A stretch of 64,000 bases of DNA from CALMEC01 sp963706315 (lineage in GTDB: Bacteria; Actinomycetota; Thermoleophilia; Miltoncostaeales; Miltoncostaeaceae): positions 372,001 through 436,000 of the forward strand of contig CAVPMA010000015.1 of the NCBI GenBank assembly GCA_963706315.1. Reading direction: 5' to 3'. The position numbers were made by a program, and so were the translations under genes. The notes under the pieces were generated by a model. That model made no database searches. It was not told the origin of the DNA and saw nothing but the letters and a program-made list of their open reading frames with translations. Positions 25,198 to 34,086 of the stretch are shown here, piece by piece. Every line of letters begins with the position of its first letter. Position 1 is the stretch's first letter.

Positions 25198-26447
25198 ACC
25201 TGAACGATCGACACGGCGCCGCGCGTCGTATCACCGTTCGCGTCGATCGCGAACGCGCCCATCAAACCGTCGGTCACGTTTGTCGCGAGGAGCTTCTCCG
25301 CGACCGAGGCTCGGCTTCCGTCCGACGCCTCGATCGCGTCGAGCAGCACCTCGGTGGCCTGTGCCGCGTACACCGCTTCCGCCGCGACCTTGTCCGGGCC
25401 GCCGACCGTCGCCCCGAACGCGTTGACGAACGCCGCTCCCCTGCCGGTGAGCCGATCTGCCGGCGGACCGGGGATGCTCACATACAGACGCTCCGCCGAT
25501 TGGCCGGCGTCATCGACGACCGACTTGACGGGACTGAACCCGTCCGGTGCGAGGATCGCGATCCGGGTGCCCAGCGCAGCGCGGAGATCCTGCAGCAGCT
25601 TGCCGCCGTGGTTGTCGACGATACCGGCGATCAGGACGCCGTCCGCTCCGCTTCGCTTGATCGCGTCCGCGAGCCCGTCGTAGCGCGCTGCCGCGGGCAC
25701 CCAGTGCCGGCGTCCGGCGATCGCCAGGCGGAGCTTCGAGGCGGCGGAGACAAAGCCCTCCGCCACCCCGGCGCCGTAGCGCTGCCCATCGTCGAGGACG
25801 AAGACCTTGCGGAGCTTCAGGTCGTTCTTCGCGAAGGTCGCGAGGGCCGGCCCCTGGAAGTTGTCGGCCGCGATGACCCGGGCATAGGTTCGCCGACCCG
25901 ACGGAAAGTACTTGGTGGGTTCGCCCGGAGCGACCGGACCTCCTTGGGTCAGGCCCACGTAGGTGTTCGTGGGGCTCACCATCGCGATGGTCTTCCCGTT
26001 GAGGACCGGCAGCACGAGCTTGGCGCAGCCCGAGTCGTAGGTGCCGACGATGCCGATGACTGCCGCATTCGCCGCGTACGCATTCGCGTTGGCGCTGCAT
26101 CTCGCCGAATCCCAGGAGCCTGCCTGGGCTGTCGAGTCGTCACACGCCTGGTAGGCCACCCGCTTGTCGCCGGCGGTGAAGTCGCGTTGCTCGAGGACGA
26201 ACTCGATGGCCTTGCCCATCTGGGCGACCTGCGGGAGATGCGGGTTCTGGAGCGGAAGGTCCGACGCGATGAGGTACGTCGGGTCGCCCTCGCCCTTGTA
26301 CACGATCGATGAGGGGCACGACGACGTCGGCAGCGCCTCGACGTTGCCGCGACGGCCCTCCCGGTCCCCACCTCCGCAGCCGGTGAGCACCGCTCCGATT
26401 ACCGCGACTGCGGCGATCGCCGCGATGGTCCATCGACCATGTGTCAT
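25131..26447 (-). CDS. Branched-chain amino acid-type ABC transporter substrate-binding lipoprotein
   Basis: 438 residues. Lipobox AVLTGCGGG after a hydrophobic signal (Cys ~23), then a periplasmic-binding-protein type 1 fold as in LivJ: AVIGIVGTYDSGCAKLVLPVL, MVSPTNTYVGLT, FVLDDGQRYGAGVAEGF and GVLIAGIVDNHGGKLLQ. No permease or ATPase gene is next to it, so it is an orphan binding protein; the ligand could be an amino acid, amide or sensory cue. GGAGC sits eight bases before the ATG. Confidence 0.85.
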   Translation of the reverse strand: MTHGRWTIAAIAAVAVIGAVLTGCGGGDREGRRGNVEALPTSSCPSSIVYKGEGDPTYLIASDLPLQNPHLPQVAQMGKAIEFVLEQRDFTAGDKRVAYQACDDSTAQAGSWDSARCSANANAYAANAAVIGIVGTYDSGCAKLVLPVLNGKTIAMVSPTNTYVGLTQGGPVAPGEPTKYFPSGRRTYARVIAADNFQGPALATFAKNDLKLRKVFVLDDGQRYGAGVAEGFVSAASKLRLAIAGRRHWVPAAARYDGLADAIKRSGADGVLIAGIVDNHGGKLLQDLRAALGTRIAILAPDGFSPVKSVVDDAGQSAERLYVSIPGPPADRLTGRGAAFVNAFGATVGGPDKVAAEAVYAAQATEVLLDAIEASDGSRASVAEKLLATNVTDGLMGAFAIDANGDTTRGAVSIVQVQNGSQTTVTVVTPDPNIVPKG

Positions 26448-26544
26448 TGCACGCTGCTCCTCGTCGCCCGGTTGTCGGTGGTGGCCCCGGGGCTGGTGGG
26501 CCTGCGGTCCTCGGCATCTACAGCCTTCGGCATCTCGACGCGAG

Positions 26545-27240
26545 TTACTGAGCCTCGAGGAGCTCCTCGGCGGGAACATCCCGCCACACGCGCGCCGGCA
26601 GGCCCGCGACGAGCTTGCCGGCGGGCACGTCCTTCGTCACAAGGGCGCCTGCGGCAATGAAGGCCTCGGCGCCGATCTCGATGCCCGGCAGGATCACCGA
26701 CGCTCCGCCGACGCGGGCGCCACGGCGGATGGTCGGGCCCTTGATATGCCCATGCCGGGCCTCGGTCCTGCCCATGAAGTTGTCGTTGGTGGTCGCCACG
26801 CACGGCGCGATGAAGACGTGGTCCTCGAGCAGCGAGTACGCCGTGATGTAGCAGTTGGCCTGGATCTTGGTGTGGTCGCCGATCGACGTGTCGTTCTCGA
26901 CCAGGCTGCCGCGCCCGACGACGACCCCGTCGCCGATGGTGACCCGCTCGCGGATCGCGACCTGGTCGCCGATCACGCATTCGCTGCCGATCGCGGACCC
27001 TGCGAACAGCACGGAGCCGGCGCAGATCGCGGTGCCGGGCCCGATGATGAGCGGCGGCAGCGGGTCGCGCTTCGCGGTTGATCGTTTGCCGAGGCGGGGC
27101 TGCTTGCCGATCACCACGTTGTCCTGGATCACGCAGCCGTCGCCGATCACCGTGCCGGCATGGATCACCACGTTCGCCCCGATCTCGACGTCGTCGCCGA
27201 TCACGACGCCCTCCCCGGTGACCAGGTTCTCGCGGCTCAC
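26545..27240 (-). CDS. Left-handed beta-helix N-acetyltransferase, WbpD/WlbB-like
   Basis: 231 residues of hexapeptide repeats (I/V-G-x-x-x-x), e.g. IGDDVEIGANVVIHAGTVIGDG and IGPGTAICAGSVLFAGSAIG. The C-terminal half with NCYITAYSLLEDHVFIAPCVATTNDNFMGR and GGASVILPGIEIGAEAFIAAGALVTKDVPAGKLVAGLPAR is close to UDP-2-acetamido-3-amino-glucuronate N-acetyltransferases. The N-terminal ~70 residues carry extra repeats. GTG start overlaps the stop of the oxidoreductase. Proposed step: 3-N-acetylation giving UDP-GlcNAc3NAcA for a surface glycan. Confidence 0.82.
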   Translation of the reverse strand: MSRENLVTGEGVVIGDDVEIGANVVIHAGTVIGDGCVIQDNVVIGKQPRLGKRSTAKRDPLPPLIIGPGTAICAGSVLFAGSAIGSECVIGDQVAIRERVTIGDGVVVGRGSLVENDTSIGDHTKIQANCYITAYSLLEDHVFIAPCVATTNDNFMGRTEARHGHIKGPTIRRGARVGGASVILPGIEIGAEAFIAAGALVTKDVPAGKLVAGLPARVWRDVPAEELLEAQ

Positions 27241-28268
27241 GATGCCGCCCCCTGCGCAAGCGCGACCGGCCGGCCGGCGTCGGCCATCGACTCGCCCATC
27301 GCCTCGAGGACCTCGACGACGGTCAGCCCCGCAACCGCGTCGGAGAGCGGCCGCTCCCGGGTCGCGACGCAGGAGACGAAGTGATCGCAGACCAGCCGCA
27401 GCGGCTCGGTCCCGTCGATCTTGGGGATGTGGATGTCGCCGGAGCGCACCTGGATGTACTCGCCGTACTCGGCGGTGCGGGGCGTGGGCCCCTTGTCGTA
27501 GATCGTCACCTTGCGCTCCGTCTCCATGTCGTCGAACACCACCATCCGCTCCGAGCCGATCACCGTCATCTTGCGCATCTTGTGCGGGTCGAGCCAGGAC
27601 AGGTGCAGGTGGCCGGTGACACCGGAGGGGAACCGCAGATGCCCGAAGACCACGTCCTCGACGCCAGGCTGCAGGTACGAGTCGCCCCACGCCGCGACCT
27701 CGACGGGCCGCTCGCCGGCGAGCCAGATCATGACCGAGATGTCGTGGCACCCCAGGCTCCACAGGGCGTTCTCGTCGGGCCGGACGATCCCGAGGTTCTG
27801 GCGGTTGCCGTACATGTAGAAGGTCCGGTCGCCCAGCGCCCCGGCCTCGACGAGTTCCTTCACCTTGCGCAAGCCGGGGTGGTAGACGAGTAGGTGGTCG
27901 ACCATGGCGACGAGGCCGCGCTCCTCCGCGAGGTCGGCCACGGCGCGCGCGTCGGCGGCGGTGAGCGCGAGCGGCTTCTCCACGAAGACGTGCTTGCCGG
28001 CGTCCAGCGCCCGGGTGGCGAGGGCGGCGTGCGTCGGGACGGACGTGGCGATCACCACGGCGTCGAGCGTGTGGTCGCCGAGCAGGTCGTCGAGGTTCGT
28101 CGTGAACCTGCTGCCCGGGAACGCCGCCCGGTGGCGGTCGAGGACCTCCTCGTCCAGGTCGCAGCACCACGCCAGCTCGGAGCCGGGCAGCCGGTCGAAG
28201 TTGCGGGCGAGGTTGGGACCCCAATAGTTCAGGCCGACCACGCCGAGGCGGACCGCGTCGCGTGTCAC
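27237..28268 (-). CDS. Gfo/Idh/MocA oxidoreductase, WbpB/WlbA-like
   Basis: 343 residues. Rossmann domain VRLGVVGLNYWGPNLARNF, then DAVVIATSVPTHAALATRALDAGKHVFVEKPLA with the conserved EKP, and the C-terminal GFO domain. In WlbA-type enzymes NAD oxidises the C3 hydroxyl of UDP-GlcNAcA. The flanking UDP-sugar dehydrogenase (overlap GTGA 28265-28268) and N-acetyltransferase (overlap 27237-27240) are the neighbours expected for that route, but the aminotransferase between these steps is not found here. Confidence 0.85.
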   Translation of the reverse strand: MTRDAVRLGVVGLNYWGPNLARNFDRLPGSELAWCCDLDEEVLDRHRAAFPGSRFTTNLDDLLGDHTLDAVVIATSVPTHAALATRALDAGKHVFVEKPLALTAADARAVADLAEERGLVAMVDHLLVYHPGLRKVKELVEAGALGDRTFYMYGNRQNLGIVRPDENALWSLGCHDISVMIWLAGERPVEVAAWGDSYLQPGVEDVVFGHLRFPSGVTGHLHLSWLDPHKMRKMTVIGSERMVVFDDMETERKVTIYDKGPTPRTAEYGEYIQVRSGDIHIPKIDGTEPLRLVCDHFVSCVATRERPLSDAVAGLTVVEVLEAMGESMADAGRPVALAQGAAS

Positions 28269-29533
28269 AGGCGCCACACCCTTCCGTCGATGTCCGGGAC
28301 GACGTTGCGAAAGTCGACGACGAGCGGCGCCTCGCGGGCGACGAGCTCCCAGTCGACGCCGGAGTGCGCCGTCACGACCGCGACGGCGTCGAGGTCGCGC
28401 AGGAGCTCCGCCTCGAGCGGCACGCTGCGCAGGCCCAGCTTCGCGAGCAGCGGCACGTGGGGGTCGTGGTAGGCGATCTGGGCCCCCTCCTCGACGAGCA
28501 GGTCGATCACCTTGAGCGCCGGGCTTTCGCGCATGTCGTTGACGTCGGCCTTGTAGGCGACGCCGATCACCAGGATCCGGCTGCCGTTGATCGGCTTGCG
28601 GCGGCTGTTCAGCGCGCGCGCGAGCTTCCCGACGCAGAAGGCCGGCATCTGCGAGTTGATCTTTCCGGCGAGCTCGATGAACTCGGTGTGGAACTCGTAC
28701 TCGCGCGCCTTCCAGGTGAGGTAGAACGGGTCGATCGGGATGCAGTGCCCGCCGAGCCCCGGACCTGGCCGGAACGGCATGAAGCCGAAGGGCTTGGTCG
28801 CGGCGGCGTCGATGACCTCCCACACGTCGATGCCCATCCGGTCGCAGAGCATGGCCATCTCGTTGACGAGCGCGATGTTGACGCTGCGGAAGATGTTTTC
28901 CAGCAGCTTCGTCATCTCGGCGACCTCGGGGCTCGAGACCGCGACGAGGTTGTCGCAGGCGGCGCCGTAGACGTCCATCGCCCGCCGCGTGCAGTCCGGC
29001 GTGAGCCCGCCGATGACCTTCGGCGTGCTCCTCGTCGTCCAGTCGACGCGGCCAGGGTCGACCCGCTCCGGTGAGAAGGCCACGTGGAAGTCGCGGCCCG
29101 CGACCAGGCCCGACCGTTCGAGGATCGGTGCGAGCTCGTCGCGCGTCGTGCCGGGGTAGGTCGTGCTCTCGAGCACCACGAGCTGCCCCGGCCGCAGCCG
29201 CTGGGACATGCTCTCGGCGGCGCCCAGCACGGCCGACAGGTCCGGCTCGCGATGCTCGTCGAGCGGGGTGGGGAGGCAGATGATGATCGTGTCGACCCAC
29301 TTCATCGCGTCCCACGACGTCGTCGCCCGCACCAGGCCGTCGCTCACGAGCGGCCCGAGCCGGTCCGATGCGACGTCCTCGATGTACGACTCGCCCCGGT
29401 TGAGCATGTCAACCTTGGACTGGACGGCATCGAGGCCGATCACGGCCACTCCGGCCTCGGCGAGGGTGGTGGCGAGGGGCAGACCGACGTAGCCCATGCC
29501 AATCACGCCGACGCGCGGCGTGGTTTCGGTCAT
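28265..29533 (-). CDS. UDP-sugar 6-dehydrogenase, WbpA/WecC type
   Basis: 422 residues. Oxidises C6 of UDP-GlcNAc or UDP-ManNAc to the uronic acid in two NAD-dependent steps. VGVIGMGYVGLPLATTLAEAG at the N-terminus, ESTTYPGTTRDEL, LLENIFRSVNIALVNEM and the catalytic loop GPGLGGHCIPIDPFYLTWKA with its Cys. Acts in the cytosol on nucleotide sugar before glycan assembly. First gene of a three-gene overlapping set running into the oxidoreductase and acetyltransferase. Confidence 0.93.
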   Translation of the reverse strand: MTETTPRVGVIGMGYVGLPLATTLAEAGVAVIGLDAVQSKVDMLNRGESYIEDVASDRLGPLVSDGLVRATTSWDAMKWVDTIIICLPTPLDEHREPDLSAVLGAAESMSQRLRPGQLVVLESTTYPGTTRDELAPILERSGLVAGRDFHVAFSPERVDPGRVDWTTRSTPKVIGGLTPDCTRRAMDVYGAACDNLVAVSSPEVAEMTKLLENIFRSVNIALVNEMAMLCDRMGIDVWEVIDAAATKPFGFMPFRPGPGLGGHCIPIDPFYLTWKAREYEFHTEFIELAGKINSQMPAFCVGKLARALNSRRKPINGSRILVIGVAYKADVNDMRESPALKVIDLLVEEGAQIAYHDPHVPLLAKLGLRSVPLEAELLRDLDAVAVVTAHSGVDWELVAREAPLVVDFRNVVPDIDGRVWRL

Positions 29534-29573
29534 CTGCGGGCCTGTGGGTGACGGGGGGAGGACACCGACTCGC

Positions 29574-29579
29574 TATCGT
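29574..29579 (+). promoter_or_regulatory. -10-like hexamer TATCGT
   Basis: TATCGT ends seven bases before the ATG at 29587 of the membrane protein gene. Confidence 0.35.
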
Positions 29580-29586
29580 AACCAAT

Positions 29587-30168
29587 ATGGCCGATGCGCT
29601 GCTGGCGGGGCTCCCGCGGATCGCGCGCGTCGCCGAGGAGGTGCGCCTGCGCGGGGTGCTCGCGATCGCGGCGGGCGGCGCGGCCGCCGCGTGGTGGGCC
29701 ATCCAGTGGCTCCTCGACCAGGACGTCGACCCGGGACGCACCTGGGCGCTTGCGCTCCTGACCGCCGTCCTGGCGGCGGTGAGCGGCCTCCTGAACGTTC
29801 CTCGCCGGCTCCGAGACGGGCTTCGCGACCCGCACTTCCCATCGGCGGGGGTGGTGTACGAGACCCGAGCCGACGGCCGCGATCGCCGTGTGCGGCTGTC
29901 AGGTGCGGTCTTCCTCTCGACGATCGTCATCCTGATGGTCGACCAGGTGGCCGGCTGGGGCGGCGTGACCGCCGGGGTGATCGTGGGCGTGGCCGTGGGA
30001 TTGGGCGTCGCCGACCTCGTCGAGGCGCGGCGCTGGGCGCAGGCGGAGCGGGAGCGCGACGCCGACCTGTTCGTCAAGATCGGGCCGCGGGCGCTCGTCG
30101 CCGGCTTCGGCCAAATCGTGGTCTACGAGGTGCCGGCCCCGCCGAAGCTCGGGAACGCCTGGTCTTGA
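29587..30168 (+). CDS. Predicted four-helix membrane protein, unknown
   Basis: 193 residues with four hydrophobic segments (~25-45, ~58-76, ~102-122, ~126-145) and a basic C-terminal tail ending in VVYEVPAPPKLGNAWS. No family recognised. The ATG has a TATCGT -10-like box seven bases upstream; an in-frame ATG 39 bases earlier is less likely. Convergent with the 2-epimerase gene (13 bases apart) and divergent from the UDP-sugar dehydrogenase. Confidence 0.65.
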   Translation: MADALLAGLPRIARVAEEVRLRGVLAIAAGGAAAAWWAIQWLLDQDVDPGRTWALALLTAVLAAVSGLLNVPRRLRDGLRDPHFPSAGVVYETRADGRDRRVRLSGAVFLSTIVILMVDQVAGWGGVTAGVIVGVAVGLGVADLVEARRWAQAERERDADLFVKIGPRALVAGFGQIVVYEVPAPPKLGNAWS

Positions 30169-30181
30169 CAGCGCGGCGGTG

Positions 30182-31261
30182 TCACGCCTGTGCCGCGTGC
30201 CAGGCGAGGATGGCCTCGGCGATCCTCTCGGAGGCGTGTCCGTCGCCGTAGTAGTCGGGCCGATCCGCGGGGGTCGTGCCGTCGGCGAGCGCGGCGGCCA
30301 CCTTCGCCGCGTCCATCCCCGTGAGCCGGTTGAACCCGCCGTCGACGGTCTCGACCCACTCGGTCTCGTTGCGCAGGGTGATGCAGGGGATGCCGTGGAA
30401 ATACGCCTCCTTCTGGACGCCGCCGGAGTCGGTCACGACCGCTCGGGCTCCGACGAGGAGCGCGGTGAAGTCGAGGTATCCGACCGGCGGGGCCAGGTGC
30501 AGCCCCGGGACCGACTCGAGCCGGCTCCACAGCCCGGCCTCCTCGAGCTTGTGGCGCGTGCGGGGATGGACGGGGAACACGGTCGGCTCGCCGATGGCGC
30601 CGAGCACCTCGACCAGTGCGGCGAGCGCCGCGGGGGTGTCAGTGGCGGCGGCCCGGTGGACGGTGGCGAGCACGTACCCGCCCGCGGCGAGGCCGAACGC
30701 CGCGGCGCCCTCGCGACGCGCGGCGATCGGGGCGAACAGCAACGCCGCGTCGTACATCACGTCACCGACCTTGTGCACGCCGGTCGTGATCCCCTCGCGA
30801 GCGAGGTTGGCGACGGCGGTGTCGGTCGGGACGAAGAGGAGCTCCGAGAGATGGTCGGTGACCACCCGGTTCTGCTCCTCCGGCATGGACCGCACGAACG
30901 ACCGCAGCCCCGCCTCGACGTGGGCCACGGGGATGTCCCGCTTCGCGGCGGCGAGGGCGCCGCCGAGGGTGGTGGTGGTGTCGCCGTAGACCAGCACCAT
31001 GTCCGGGCGCTCGCCCTCCAGGAGCGGCTCCAGCCGCTGCAGGATGAGCGCGAGCTGCGCGCTCGGCGTGCCGGGCCCGATCTCGAGCGCGTGGTCGGGC
31101 GCCGGGATGTCGAGTTCGTCGAAGAAGAGGTCGGCGAGCTCGGGGTCGTAGTGCTGGCCGGTGTGGACGAGCACCTCGTCGACGTGGCGGCGGAGCGCAC
31201 GCGCGAGCGGGGCCGCCTTGACGAACTGCGGGCGGTTACCGATGACGGAGAGGACTCTCAC
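30182..31261 (-). CDS. wecB: UDP-N-acetylglucosamine 2-epimerase (non-hydrolysing), WecB/WbpI-like
   Basis: 359 residues. Interconverts UDP-GlcNAc and UDP-ManNAc; WbpI-type relatives epimerise UDP-GlcNAc3NAcA. Landmarks: GNRPQFVKAAPL, HTGQHYDPELAD, YGDTTTTLGGALAA, HVEAGLRSF, ATVHRAAATDTP (epimerase His) and VTDSGGVQKEAYFHGIPCITLRNETEW. With the three genes at 26.5-29.5 kb it would complete most of the diacetamido-mannuronic acid route, but it may equally serve general ManNAc supply. GTG start overlaps the CcdA stop (GTGA). Confidence 0.93.
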   Translation of the reverse strand: MRVLSVIGNRPQFVKAAPLARALRRHVDEVLVHTGQHYDPELADLFFDELDIPAPDHALEIGPGTPSAQLALILQRLEPLLEGERPDMVLVYGDTTTTLGGALAAAKRDIPVAHVEAGLRSFVRSMPEEQNRVVTDHLSELLFVPTDTAVANLAREGITTGVHKVGDVMYDAALLFAPIAARREGAAAFGLAAGGYVLATVHRAAATDTPAALAALVEVLGAIGEPTVFPVHPRTRHKLEEAGLWSRLESVPGLHLAPPVGYLDFTALLVGARAVVTDSGGVQKEAYFHGIPCITLRNETEWVETVDGGFNRLTGMDAAKVAAALADGTTPADRPDYYGDGHASERIAEAILAWHAAQA

Positions 31262-31995
31262 AGGCCGATCCCAAGGCCGCTGATCTTCTGGGTGATGACG
31301 GTGAACCTCCCGGTCGCGATGAGGATGCCGAGGCCGATGGTGATGATCCCGGCGACGAGGTTGATGACCTGCCAGTGGTCCCGCACCCTCCGCGAGACCG
31401 ACATGGTCTGCGTGAGAAACAGTCCGGCGAGCAGGAACGGGATGCCGAGCCCGAGCGCGTAGACGAACAGCAGCGACGCGCCGACCCGCGGCGATTCGGT
31501 GGGGACGGCGAGCGCGAGCACCGAGCCCAGGAACGGTCCGGTGCACGGCGTCCAGGCGATCGCGAAGGCCGCGCCGGCGAGGGCGATCCCCGCGAGCGTC
31601 GTGGGCCGCCGCGCGATCGAGAGCCGTTTCTCGCCCTGCAGGAAGCCGAGGTATGGGAGGAGGATCATCAGGACGCCCATGGCGACGAGCAAGAGCCCGC
31701 TGACCAGGTTGATAGTGTCGCGATCGCCGTTCAGGCTGTCGCCGAGGTAGCCGGCGCCGGCGCCCCAGAGCGTGAACATGGCGGCGAACCCGACGACGAA
31801 TGCCCCGGTCGCCCGCGCGACGGATCCCGCGCGCACCGCCGCGGTGCCGCCGCTCGCGGTCAGGTCGTCGTAGGAGGCCCCGGACACGAACGAGAGGTAG
31901 CCGGGTACGAGCGCCAGCGCGCAGGGACTCGCGAACGACACGAACCCGGCCGCGAGCGCGTCGGCGTACGTGAGCACGTTGACGTCGACCGCCAT
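31258..31995 (-). CDS. ccdA: CcdA-type thiol:disulfide membrane transporter
   Basis: 245 residues, six hydrophobic segments. Passes electrons from cytosolic thioredoxin to extracytoplasmic proteins for cytochrome c maturation or disulfide reduction. The two conserved Cys are in FASPCALALVPGYLSF and AIAWTPCTGPFLG. The length equals CcdA proteins (the DsbD central domain alone). Useful to the c-type cytochrome domain of the bc complex at 57.6 kb. ATG 31995 chosen; a TACCAT -10-like box ends seven bases upstream. Its partner gene here is the 2-epimerase, an unrelated function. Confidence 0.9.
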   Translation of the reverse strand: MAVDVNVLTYADALAAGFVSFASPCALALVPGYLSFVSGASYDDLTASGGTAAVRAGSVARATGAFVVGFAAMFTLWGAGAGYLGDSLNGDRDTINLVSGLLLVAMGVLMILLPYLGFLQGEKRLSIARRPTTLAGIALAGAAFAIAWTPCTGPFLGSVLALAVPTESPRVGASLLFVYALGLGIPFLLAGLFLTQTMSVSRRVRDHWQVINLVAGIITIGLGILIATGRFTVITQKISGLGIGL

Positions 31996-32002
31996 CGCGG
32001 TG

Positions 32003-32008
32003 ATGGTA
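32003..32008 (-). promoter_or_regulatory. -10-like hexamer TACCAT upstream of ccdA
   Basis: On the minus strand TACCAT ends seven bases before the ccdA ATG (31995). The near-perfect palindrome at 32050-32076 lies 41 bases further upstream, where an activator or -35-proximal regulator could bind. Confidence 0.4.
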
Positions 32009-32049
32009 TCGGCCGCATGTGAATGCCTCGTTACGGCGAGGCGCGACGC

Positions 32050-32076
32050 CCGGTGACCGATGTCATCGATCACCGG
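32050..32076. promoter_or_regulatory. 27-base imperfect palindrome upstream of ccdA
   Basis: ccggtga and tcaccgg flank a centre with cgatg and catcg; 24 of 27 positions pair with the reverse complement. It lies ~55 bases before the ccdA start and could be an operator or a hairpin. The surrounding 31996-32431 gap holds no other gene-like reading frame or recognisable signal apart from the ccdA -10 box. Confidence 0.35.
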
Positions 32077-32431
32077 TGCCCGAGACCCGGTCGCCGCCCT
32101 CAGCGTTCGAGGGCGCGAATCTGGTCTGTGGCGCGGCGAGGCGCCATGCGAGGAGTCGCGCGAGGTTCAGGGAGAGGTTCGTGGCGGGTCGACTTCGCAG
32201 AGAAGATCGCCGCTGTCTGACACCCTCGCCCCCGAAACGGACATTCACGAACGTCGTGGCGATCCGCGCGCACACCGAACGCATCCTGCGCTCCTCGAGA
32301 AAGCGCCCACCTCGCAGGGGGGACGCCCGCCGCCTCCCATGCGGGAGGTCGCACGTGATGCGTCGCGCAAACCGGCGAACCGCCGGCCCACCAAGGTGCG
32401 GCGCCGAGCCCGTTCCGGCCTCGCGCGCGCC

Positions 32432-33907
32432 TCAGCTGTGCAAGGCGCTCTTCAGCCCGGCGGTCACCGCCTCGAGCACCTGGATGCGGGCGTGTTGCTT
32501 GTCCTCGGCGCTCACCAGCTGCCATGGTGCCCCCTCGGTCGAGGTGCGTACCACCATCTGATCGACGGCGCGCGAGTAGTCGTCCCAGTGCTCGCGGTTG
32601 TGATAGTCGGCGTCGGTGATCTTGTACTTCTTGTACGGCGTCCGTTCGCGGGCCGCGAAGCGCGCGAGCTGCTCTTCGCGCGAAGTGTGCAGCCAGAACT
32701 TCTGGAGCACGCAGCCCGCCTCCACGAGCTGTTCTTCGAAGTCGTTGATCTCGTCATAGGCGCGTTGCCACTCGGCGTCGCTTGCGAGGCCCTCGACCCG
32801 CTCCACCAATACGCGGCCGTACCAGGAGCGGTCGAACACGACGAGCTCACCGGGGCCGGGGAGGTCGCGCCAGAAGCGCCACAGGTAGTGGTAGAGGCGC
32901 TCCTCGGTGCTCGGCGCGGCGACCGGGATCACGCGGTAGTCACCGACCTCGAACGCCCGGGTCAAGCGGCGGATCACGCCACCCTTGCCGGCCGCGTCCC
33001 AGCCCTCGAAGACCAGGACCGTGGACAGCCCGGCCTCGCGGGCCTCCAGCGCCAGTCCGTGCAGGCGCGCCTGCAGCTTGTCGAGGCGCTTGACGTAATC
33101 CGAGTGGGACATGCGCGTCGACAGATCGATCCGCGAGAGCACCGTCGCCTGGTCGGCGCGCGGGGCGAACAGGTCGGCCGGGGCGCTGAGACCTTCGGGT
33201 GGCGCGTGGGCGAGGCGGGCGGTCAGCGCGTCGAGGATCGTCCGGGCAACGGTCACGTCGCGAAAGCGCTCGTCGGTTGCCTCGACGACTGTCCACGGAG
33301 CGCCAGGAGCCGAGGTGCGACGCAGGAACTGCTCGACGAGCGGGCGCGCCTCGGACATTGTCTCGAGCATTGCCCAGTCGCTGGCGTCGACACGCCAGCC
33401 ACCCTCGCGGTTGCGGCCCGCGTCCAGGCGGGCGCGCTGCTCGGCCGCCGGGGTGTGCAGGAACAGCTTGACCACCAGCGCGCCGTCGGCCAACAACTCG
33501 GACTGAAGCGCCTCGAGGTGCCGCGTCCAGTCGTCGAATGCCGCGTCGTCGATCTCGTCGGCGACCCGAGCGGCGACCTGACGCAGCAGCCCTCCTGCCC
33601 AGATGGCCATGCGCCCGCGCGGCGGCATCGCCCGCCAGAGGCGCCACAGACGCGGCCGGTCTGCCTCACCGGGGCGCGGCTCGCCGAAAACGCTCGTGTC
33701 GATGTAGCGGCTGTCCATCCACTCGTGCAGCCGGTTGATGACGTCGTTCGCCGCCAGCCGGTCGTCACCGGCGATAAAGACAATGACCGGGAAGTCGGCA
33801 CTCCTCAGGTCGAACTGGGCGTTGAGCAGCCCGACCCGCAGGTCCGGTACGACCGCCTTGAACTCCTCCTTCGAGAGCTGGTTTCCGACCTCGGCCGCTG
33901 CGAGCAT
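32432..33907 (-). CDS. Polyphosphate:AMP phosphotransferase, two-domain PPK2
   Basis: 491 residues, two fused PPK2 domains. Phosphorylates AMP to ADP using polyphosphate. The C-terminal domain is active: Walker A EGWDAAGKGG at ~300-310, then DYRVIPVAAPSTEERLYHYLWRFW, a Walker B-like VVFDRSWYGRV and the lid FAARERTPYKKYKITDADY. In the N-terminal domain the Walker A position reads FIAGDDRLAAND, without the Lys/Gly pattern, as in class II PPK2 where only the second domain works. ATG has GGAGG five bases upstream. Single-gene unit; its role is likely polyphosphate use under energy stress. Confidence 0.92.
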   Translation of the reverse strand: MLAAAEVGNQLSKEEFKAVVPDLRVGLLNAQFDLRSADFPVIVFIAGDDRLAANDVINRLHEWMDSRYIDTSVFGEPRPGEADRPRLWRLWRAMPPRGRMAIWAGGLLRQVAARVADEIDDAAFDDWTRHLEALQSELLADGALVVKLFLHTPAAEQRARLDAGRNREGGWRVDASDWAMLETMSEARPLVEQFLRRTSAPGAPWTVVEATDERFRDVTVARTILDALTARLAHAPPEGLSAPADLFAPRADQATVLSRIDLSTRMSHSDYVKRLDKLQARLHGLALEAREAGLSTVLVFEGWDAAGKGGVIRRLTRAFEVGDYRVIPVAAPSTEERLYHYLWRFWRDLPGPGELVVFDRSWYGRVLVERVEGLASDAEWQRAYDEINDFEEQLVEAGCVLQKFWLHTSREEQLARFAARERTPYKKYKITDADYHNREHWDDYSRAVDQMVVRTSTEGAPWQLVSAEDKQHARIQVLEAVTAGLKSALHS

Positions 33908-34086
33908 GCACGCCTCCTCGTCGTCGCGGACGAAGGATCACTACCACGCCGCCGCCGGGCGCACACCGACCCGCGCCGCCATGTCTATACCCCGGGGTCG
34001 AAGAGGATGCCCATCACGAGCGGGGAGAGAGATAGGTCAGCAGTACAAACGGCGAAAGTGTCAGGCGAACCGGACGGTCTTCCCGC

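Noticed and set aside
32432..33907. Loss of Walker A in the first PPK2 domain as a defect
   Set aside because: Expected for two-domain PPK2 enzymes, where the second domain is the active one.
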